Assembly: GCA_000469685.2 (NCBI GenBank)
Contig: LS997567.1
Span: 34,872,505-34,936,504, forward strand
Reading direction: 5' to 3'
Source: Haemonchus contortus
Taxonomy: Eukaryota > Nematoda > Chromadorea > Rhabditida > Trichostrongylidae
Length of the DNA: 64,000 nt
Program-made: the position numbers and the translations under genes
Part shown: positions 56,002 to 64,000 of the stretch, piece by piece
Layout of the letters: each line of letters starts with the position of its first letter
Position numbering within the stretch: position 1 is the stretch's first letter
Notes under the pieces: model-generated
Told to the model about the DNA's origin: nothing
The model's input: only the letters and a program-made list of their open reading frames with translations
The model's database searches: none

Positions 56002-56671
56002 ATTAAAGGCACAGTTCACGATAATTTTGGGTAACCCAGATTATGGAGCAAAATGGAAGATGAAAAATAGTGCAATGGAGGCGAAGGAACTGCACCGGAC
56101 GGAGTTTCCAAAGTGAAAAAAAGCTTTGAAAAATCGTTAAAAAGGGGGCTGGACGAGAATGGGACCAGAAGAATGAAGAAGAATGGGGCGTTTGAACGAG
56201 CTACGCCCAACGCGTCATTGCGTACGTGCGTATCCTGGTGCAAATATCTGGCTACGGTAAATAAAAATTCATCCACTTTTAAGCATAAGTTAACAAAAAA
56301 CCTAGTTGCAGCAGAAATGGCTTACCTTTTTCAGCCTTTTGGGGTAGGAAATTAAAGAAGGGATCGCGGCAGCAGAAAGGATTACGGAGGAAGAAAGAAT
56401 GGGAGAAAAGCATCGCCTCATCACTCGGCGATCAGCTGATTGTGTGTGGGTCCTAGAACGAATATTCAAAATCTGTATTGCCTCGACACTTGTCTGACGT
56501 GACATCAATCGAGGGGCGGAAAAGCCAATTACGGCAGCAACAGGACTTCCACTATGCCCTATCCGCCGAGATTATGAGAGCAAGAGGGACCCATCTACCA
56601 TCCATGGGGCCACTGAGTATTCCTAAGGGAAGAACTCAGTAGCCATTTCTATCGTGAACCGCGCCTTTAAT
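56002..56671. mobile_element. MITE-like element with ATTAAAGGC ends
   Basis: 56002-56023 and 56650-56671 are 22 bp inverted copies (ATTAAAGGCACAGTTCACG) with two mismatches. No transposase. The target duplication cannot be fixed because the tips are AT-rich (TA or TTA). Confidence 0.65.
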
Positions 56672-58648
56672 CAATTATTCCACCTAACAATCTCGCAAGG
56701 TATAAGAATATTTTAAATCGTAAACAAATACGCCGAGGTTAAAGCAAGAGAAAAATTGGAGACTATCTGATTTGAGTGTTAGGATGGGGTCATGCCAGCG
56801 CATTCCTCAAATGTGTATTAGGAGCACAAAGTTTTTCTGACTTCACTGAAGATGATTAGGGGTGCAAGTGTTTCTGAGCTCTAGTATTATGCAAAAATAA
56901 GTTGAAGAGTTAAGACCAACATACCACCTGCAAACACATCAGCTATGGTAGAAATGTATGAATGTATACCCATCTACATTTGTACGGCCCCTGGGCTATT
57001 TTTATTATATTTCCTTTCTTCCTTTTTACTTTTTTTTATTACACTCCTTTTTAGTACAGGCGATTTCCATGGCAACAAATCTTGAGGAAAGAGCAGAAAG
57101 AGTTCAATTTCAACCGTTGCCTATAGGGTGTCGGGGACGTATTGATATTTCAAGAAGGAATGGAGTGGAGGGAAGGGCGAGAGGGAGGTGGCAGTTGAAA
57201 AAGGGATGAAGAGAAAACTTCGCTTTGATCGTTATTTGTGTAAATTTTGAGTTAGAATACTGCAAGTCCATTTGCGCTGATCTGCGACATGATTGAATTC
57301 GTTCCATTATAGGTGTTTCAATCTAAGATCCAAGGTGCAAAGGAAGTTCATCCCTAGTGAATAAGCAGACATAATTGTTTTAGCTTTTTCATTTATCTAT
57401 CCAAATATAACTGATTGTTTCCACAGATCACGGAAGCAGAGACTGTATGGTTAACGACCACATTTGCTATATGAAAGAAAAAGAAGGATTGAAAAAGGAA
57501 GCATATCAAACTGCGTCCAAAAGCAATAACATAAACGATAAACAAATAAAACTAAGTATAACTTCTAATTCTCACATTCAGCAGTGCATTCACCTTTAGA
57601 ACAGAAAAGTTTTCGCAAGGAAGCTGTTCCCATGCAGTAACTTAGAAAGCGTCTACAAGATACCCTGGATCGAAAAAAGAGAATCCACCGCAGGTGGATA
57701 TCTGCACAGGTTTCATTAAATAAGAAACACCACGACGTGTGTTCCCCACCGACAGGCCCATTTCCCCTTTCCCCCAACATTTCCGGTTGACCTGGTATGA
57801 TTCGATGTGTTTTATATTATAACTGATAGTGACAGATTGTATGCAGCAATGTATTGTAAATAATTAAGGTCTGACGAAGGCATTATATGCCGAAAGCTCA
57901 CCAATAAAAGTGAAGAGCAAAAAGCTTCGAAAAGTACACAAAACGACAACGATGGTGAAATAGTTTATCCCAGTTTCGGAAGGCTCCACACTACGTCCGA
58001 TAGTGTTAAACACGAAATTGCGATAACACTTGTGTACAAAAAAATCCGCGATTGTTTATTTGGTTTACTCCATCCTTCGTGATCAAGCTCCCTAAAGAAG
58101 TATGACATGTGTCAACGAATAATTGTGTTGAAATAGCTAAAAATTGGTGAACTTCCATTCATTCTTATTATATCTGCTAGGAAAAATTTCTAGAGGGAAT
58201 AATGACTGGGTCGCATGTCCTGAACTTGATTATTTTTTGGCTCCATTACAGAATGTCGTAATTGGGACTAGTTCAATCAATTTTTTCAGAGCCATTCGAA
58301 GGGGGGTAATTTGAGCTAGGAAGTGCATTGAACAAGTGTTGTGTTCAAATCGAAGAAGGGAACGGAACTTGAGTATAGCTCCAGAAAGTGCTTCTGTGCT
58401 TGATCATATACTGTATAAGAGAGTACTAGTTCCCCAGCCCCGAGGATATCCCGTCCAACTACATTTGCTTACTTTACTTATACGAGTTTGAGAGGAGAAG
58501 CCAATGATTCAAGATGTAATCCTTAACATAAGCAATTTATTACAATCTTTTTTCAACCCATAGTGTTTCTCAGGGGTACCAGAGAAGGCATTCGTAATGG
58601 ATTTAGGCAGTCTCTTCTTGTTATAAACTAGACAAATCTTTTTCTTAG
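56672..58648. other. No supported gene
   Basis: Short ORFs only. Nothing recognised. Confidence 0.35.
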
Positions 58649-59325
58649 GCGTCCTGTTTACCAGTGAAAATCAAGGAGCGAAGCCGATTACGCTTCATTC
58701 ACGAAGGTAATGTCATTTCCTACCACAATCCTTCCGCCAAATTAAATTGTACTCTTTTTTTACGAAAAGAGGCTTTTTAGAAGGGTTCTTTTACCTACTA
58801 CTAAGAAGAACAAATTCGAGACCAGTTAGGAAATACTTTTTGGTTTTAGTCATTTCTTATCCCGTTTCATACATTCCAGTTGTGGATTTAAATTACCACG
58901 ATGACGAACTGTCATCCAGTTTGCACGAAGATCCTCGGCTCAGAAAGAAAGCAATGCTACAGAATCGCATTAACATGAACAAAAATCGACTATTTTTTTC
59001 AAATTTAATTTAATTGGAACTTATTTGTTTATCATCTTCGAGGACGATTCGAAAAAGATCCGTGGAACTGGTGGAGGTCACTTTGAAGCATATTCATTGG
59101 CGCACGCTGGGATTTTTTGCTTTCATATAGCTTGTCTGGAAAGTGAAGGCAATTTTCGAGCCACAATCCTCTATGAGGGAAATTCCGGGAGCGTATGTAA
59201 CTATCAACAACATAAGCCCCCCACTTTTGAGGGCGTCTGTAAACCTACATATTGTCATAGACTACCAAGAGAAAACACTCGCTTCGAAAGCAAGAGTTCA
59301 TTCCAAGTTTGATGGAAATCCTCGC
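58649..59325 (+). CDS. Partial gene model, unknown protein
   Basis: Three candidate exons. 58649-58706 lies between TTTTTCTTAG and GTAATG. 58880 onward follows ACATTCCAG, with phases that fit, and encodes VVDLNYHDDELSSSLHEDP. 59131-59325 lies between TTCATATAG and GTATGT and encodes REIPGAYVTINNISPPLL and a mixed hydrophilic tail. The link between the second and third exons is not resolved, because the second has no clear donor before a stop at 59009-59011. No family was recognised. Confidence 0.35.
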
Positions 59326-61060
59326 GTATGTAGCTCATTGTCGTTGAAGAAAATTCGAAGGTTGTCATGAGATCCAGTACAGGGGACCTTCAAGTTCACG
59401 TGTATTACGTACGAACATAGCTTAGCTACATATTTAGAGAAGATAGTCCTTTTGTTCGATAGTGTTGATAGTTGAGCTGCTCCAGAATTTGCTCTGCTCC
59501 AAAAAAGGGTTCTAGGGAGCAAGCCAAACTTTGAGCTTCATTTGAAGAAATCCTACCATGGTTCCCATGAGACAGGACCAAGTCACATCATTTTCCTTGA
59601 TTAATGTTAATGATTGGCTCATATGGCTCTGAAAGGCTTTGGTCTGCTGTGGTATGCCTACCTCCCAGGCCGTTTCGAAGCAAACTAACGTGAACCTCTC
59701 CGAGACTAAGTTGCGGCACGGCATTCTGCTGGTGCGAAGCAGTTCTCCTCAGTCTTCTCCTACTTCTGAACGAGGCTTTTTGCAAAAAATCGTTTTTATT
59801 CGTTCAGCCATGTAAATTTATTGGAGTTGCAAACCTTTGGCAAGAGGACTTCACATTACTCTCAAGCTCTGGCTGTTTTCAGCCCTGATATCTCATGCTA
59901 TTCAGTGATTCTTCAAGGAACTCAATCCTATGGATCACAATTAGGGAATGTCTTCAGAAAACGTCTCAAAAAAGATCATGAGAAAGTGAGAATCCTTGAG
60001 GTTAACGTATATGAAGGCTTCTTTGGATTCTCTCAAAACCGAAATTCATGGATAAAAAGTCGCCTTTTTTTCAGAGCAATGAGGCAAACATCAGAACTTT
60101 TCAGTAATCTCCTGCAAGATATTTTGTTAGCTTTCAGCTTAGCAATAGATTTTAAGTGAGTGCTTTCAATGTTGTTCCGACGGATTGGTCAGGCTTCATA
60201 TCGGATTGCTATCTTCACCGGGTCATTTCACATTATCGAATTTACAGCACGCTGCAGAGGATTCCAGCGAAATTAGTAATTCGATAAGTCAAAATTCTGC
60301 AGGCTTGCAACGGATTGCTTCACATCTAGGAGGTATCGGGCTCACCCATGTCTGCGCTTTGACTTCTGAGCTAGACGCTTAAGAAACTTTTCAGATTTCC
60401 ATCATTTACTTAATCGCAGAACTCCAAAGCAGCGCTATTTTGATGTTCCGAAAATGTGAAGTCAAAAGTAGCAGTCACTGGATCGTCAAAAGGAACTGTC
60501 CTTCTTCAATATAACAAATTTGCTCGGAGCAAACTTGTTATTCGGTTAAAGATGAACACACTCGCTGTTGACAATTGTGATGGCATGTTTTCGCGTCAGA
60601 TCGGATCATTGGAATATGAAAAAACCCATGAAAACATAAGTGTTAGTGGGTGAGGCTAGTTCACAGAAACGAAGTGATTGTGGGAATTCGTGAGTTGTAT
60701 CAGAGAAAGATTATTGCGGTTTCGGAGAGGGCACGAGACAATGGGCTACTTGTTGGTTGCTCAGGAAATGAGGGACTGTCCAGGACCGTCTTGCCAATCC
60801 TAGAGGCAAGTGAAGGACAAGTTATTCATGATATCAATGTGTCATGTGCCATCTGTTCGCCGATAATCCCATTTTTCGATATTGCCTCCTTCAATTTCCT
60901 GTTACCATGATTTGTTAAAGATTCAAGGTTCGTTGAAAAGCTAGCACAGCGACGATTGAATCCAGCCACAGCTGAATGGTCGGTTTCAATCCAAGTGACC
61001 CACATTCGACTCCTATCATAGTTGAATTGCTACTAACAGTATAATCTATTTCGATTAATA
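59326..61060. other. No firm gene
   Basis: Open frames at 59821-60159 and 60650-60910 could be exons, but none has a recognised motif or consistent splice sites. Confidence 0.35.
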
Positions 61061-61074
61061 AAGAGGGAGGTGAT

Positions 61075-61135
61075 GTCGAGGGAAGTGGCGCACCAGCATG
61101 CACGTATGGTCACGGGTTCGAATCCCGGATCAATA
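61075..61135 (+). other. tRNA-like fragment with B box
   Basis: GGGTTCGAATCCC at about 61114 is a perfect pol III B box and T-loop. The sequence 5' of it does not supply matching acceptor or anticodon stems, so this is a pseudogene or SINE remnant. Confidence 0.4.
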
Positions 61136-61543
61136 TCCGCCTAGCCCAACTATGTGCCACGTACGCATTCAAGACGCCCTACGATTCTTAATGGAACTCA
61201 GATGCGGGGGCTCAACCAGAAAAAGGGAATGATTATGCCAAATAAATTTCAATTCCCTTGATTTTCAGCATGACCGGTGAGCACTCAATTTTTCTTTCTT
61301 CCAAGACGAAGCAGAAGACGCGGTGTGCGTGAGTATAGATATCCACTCTTAATTTATAATTCTTATTGGCATTATAACCCTCAAATAAAGTGGAAGAAGG
61401 ATGAGACCTTTATATGACTGAATCTTTCGAAATTCGTACCTAATAAGTCAAGCAATAATTTAGTAATCTGTACATAGAACGATTTGCTGTTGTATTGCAT
61501 GTCAACAGCGATGAGGTAAACTATGTAAGTTCTAACAAGTAAT

Positions 61544-61975
61544 TTAGCAATGATGGCAACTTTTTGGACACTTCGTCCTCATGTATTCTTTAAACATCTG
61601 CTGTGCACACATTCCACTGCTTGCCCATCGCTCACACCATAATCTAAATGGAACTTTGAAAAAGTGTCGATCACAAATGTTGATAAGGCTTGAGTAACTG
61701 TACCGTGAGTCTTCACAGTTTGACGGAGTAGGAGTTGCACTGGATAGGGATTTATCACAGGTATCGCAACTCTTGGCACAATATTTCCGCATAAAATTTT
61801 CGCTAAATTTGGATTGGCAGTGACCGGCACGGGAAAGGAACTCGCAGTCGGTACGCCTGTAATGTGCTATATCAACGAATGAGCAGAAGTTGCAACAACT
61901 AGACTGAGAGTCCTTAATCTTAACTTCAAATAAAAACGTGATACCTTTGCGGGCTCTATCGCATATACGCCACAC
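61544..61975 (-). CDS. Secreted-type protein with two ShKT (SXC) domains, partial
   Basis: A minus-strand exon ending at TAA 61544-61546. The first six-cysteine domain has CEFLSRAGHC and MRKYCAKSCDTC. After a serine-rich linker, the second has WCERWASSGMCAQQMF and CPKSCHHC. Both end in the SC-x-x-C pattern of ShKT domains. In nematodes such domains occur in many secreted and cuticle proteins, often beside enzymes; the domain alone does not indicate toxicity. The ATG at 61975 is only the first in the open frame. A signal-peptide exon would be expected at higher coordinates and was not found. Confidence 0.7.
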   Translation of the reverse strand: MWRICDRARKGITFLFEVKIKDSQSSCCNFCSFVDIAHYRRTDCEFLSRAGHCQSKFSENFMRKYCAKSCDTCDKSLSSATPTPSNCEDSRYSYSSLINICDRHFFKVPFRLWCERWASSGMCAQQMFKEYMRTKCPKSCHHC

Positions 61976-63205
61976 ACTCGGGTTTCAACCGGGAAAGTTG
62001 TAGATGTGTCGTAGTGTCTAGCCCCGTCATACCCATGCGGAGATTAACAGTTGTTACGTTAGTGTTCTGTATTTCGGATGAAGGTGGTGCCGGCTTATCG
62101 ACTCAAAAAAGTCCAGCTCATACGAGTCGGCAGGCAGCACAAATAGTGGCTAGGTCCTCTACTGCTACAACAACTCCGTCGCAGCAATACAATCTGGCAG
62201 GCTATCGCAAAACATGCGTATCCGATACGAAGCATGAAGTTCCTTGCCTGAGTTTTGGAGTTACCTTTCAGCAGTGATCAAGGGTGATACGATAGTAGTC
62301 TCCAATTTCATCTGGTCTCTGATGAAAAAGAAGGCATTGCTCTTCGTGTTCACCTCCTTTTATTCAACATTATCCTCATGAGTACGGCAACTCTACTATA
62401 GCCATTATCGGAACCACCAGCTATGTCCAAATGTCAACAGATTATGGTAAATTTCCGAGGTGAAAGGTCAATCATACCGTTACCCTGATAGTGATAATGG
62501 TAATAATATAATAATAATAATGTTATTATTCTTCTGTGCCACACAGGTTTTTTGATAGTGGAATTTTTATTCGCCTGACGTTTCGACAAAATCGTCGTTT
62601 TCAAAGGCCTAAAAGCGTATCGAAACTTCAGGGTGCTAACTATCACGCTTGACGTAGACCAGTTCTTAACTAGTTGCAACTCAGACCGTTGAACTTACAA
62701 CTAAGTGGAAATCCCAACAAGTCACGTCAATTCCACCGACACCGAACAATTGCCCAACTTTAGAGACGATAGAGCAATTAAGACAGCCCGGTCAACCACG
62801 ACTTTTTAATAGTATCGTGGCATGACATGTATCAGTCTCTATATCAGAGCTCGCATAGAGGGATGAAAGGCAAGAGGTCACCAGTTATGTTGATGCACCC
62901 GTTCTTGTTATTTATGCTTGGATTTCGGTGTCTTATCCAGAAAGTTCCAGTCTAGAGTTTTTCTGGCACCAATACTGTCTTCGTAGGCCAAAATCGTGCA
63001 TTAAAGTCAAAGTCACAACCAGCATGACCTTCTCTTCTGTGCTTCCCAAGCGGTGCAATCGAGCAAGACCTTCGTTAGCTAGCTAAATGTTCTTTCGCAC
63101 AAACGTATAACTGTCTCCCAGTTTCTCCAATATAGAAAGCATTACATGTCAAACCCTGAAGTTGGTAAACTACAGCTTTATCATTATAGTAATATTACTA
63201 ATAAT
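61976..63205. other. No firm gene
   Basis: A plus-strand ORF ending at 62277 has a hydrophobic start (MRRLTVVTLVFCIS) and two cysteines but no support. ACGTTTCGACAAAATCGTCG at about 62578 is a short palindrome. Confidence 0.35.
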
Positions 63206-63249
63206 CATTATTTTAATACTAATACTAATACTAATACTAATACTAATAC

Positions 63250-63309
<60 letters not shown>

Positions 63310-63360
63310 CAATAATAATAATGATAATATAATAATAACATTAATAATAAGTACAATTTG
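63206..63360. repeat. ACTAAT hexamer and TAA microsatellite
   Basis: Tandem ACTAAT copies followed by a long TAA run with a few interruptions. The poly-Asn ORF is an artefact. Confidence 0.96.
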
Positions 63361-63504
63361 ATAGGGACGTAATATTAATATTAATAATAGTAATTTAATA
63401 ATGATTAAGTAATATTACTAATATCAATAACCATGATCGGTGTGACTGTTGTTATATCGTCGCAGTTCGCGATGCGAATGTCTCATAACAAAGGCGGGTC
63501 AAGC

Positions 63505-63740
<236 letters not shown>

Positions 63741-64000
63741 CCACTAATTACTGGCTATTGCTCATAATTCCCAATCCATTTGACTTGTCCCGAAATAAAG
63801 TTACTTCCACCATTTGTATGCTTAACTCTCTCATCACAATCCCGAACATCAAGGTGGCTGTGCGAACACAAAATTTGCAATTAGGGTTTCTCAGGCCGTC
63901 TGTGTTTCAATTCGGCTCACAAACATTCAGCGGAACATCAAACGTTCTCTGGATATTTTGGAAAGTCCCTCCAAATCAACAACAAACCAGTGGAAGGGGG
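63741..64000. other. Window end, nothing recognised
   Basis: No ORF or repeat supported. Confidence 0.4.

Overview
The window is nuclear DNA from a nematode, most likely a strongylid such as a hookworm. This rests on short introns with TTTTCAG-type acceptors, two recognisable multi-exon metazoan genes, a two-domain ShKT (SXC) protein, RTE-type retrotransposons and mariner/maT transposons. No database search was possible; family assignments come from reading motifs. There is nothing bacterial (no operons or Shine-Dalgarno starts).

Layout. 0-2.7 kb: a dead mariner and degenerate repeats. 2.7-13.6 kb: a tetranucleotide microsatellite, then a composite satellite of about 107 and 212 bp units. 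Two different RTE-type retrotransposons interrupt the satellite. One is full length with an intact EN-RT ORF (10 bp target duplication). The other is 5'-truncated (18 bp target duplication). 13.6-17.4 kb: a tiny two-exon ORF, then the 5' end of a Ty3-like LTR element that carries a 313 bp-arm palindrome with tRNA-like sequences. 17.7-29.2 kb: a nest. An element with about 470 bp terminal inverted repeats holds a complete-ended LTR retrotransposon on the minus strand (GTTTT target duplication, tRNA-Gln-type primer site). That retrotransposon is itself interrupted by a mariner and a MITE.

30.5-43.2 kb (+): a full host gene, a TMEM87 (GOLD / seven-TM family) orthologue with 15 coding exons and 512 codons. 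Its introns hold a decayed antisense RTE copy, a dead mariner and an apparently intact maT (DD37D) transposon sitting inside a MITE. 47.2-51.4 kb (+): an orthologue of tubulin cofactor E-like protein (TBCEL; C. elegans coel-1), with LRR and ubiquitin-like parts and an apparent one-base deletion in its first conserved exon.

51.5-64 kb: sparse. It has two copies of a 240 bp foldback element, a G-rich tract, a 670 bp MITE, a partial unrecognised gene near 58.6-59.3 kb, a minus-strand ShKT-domain gene near 61.5-62.0 kb, and ATT/TAA microsatellites.

The host genes do not form a pathway. TMEM87 is a Golgi/membrane protein and TBCEL acts on tubulin. Most of the window's information is in its mobile elements and their order of insertion.
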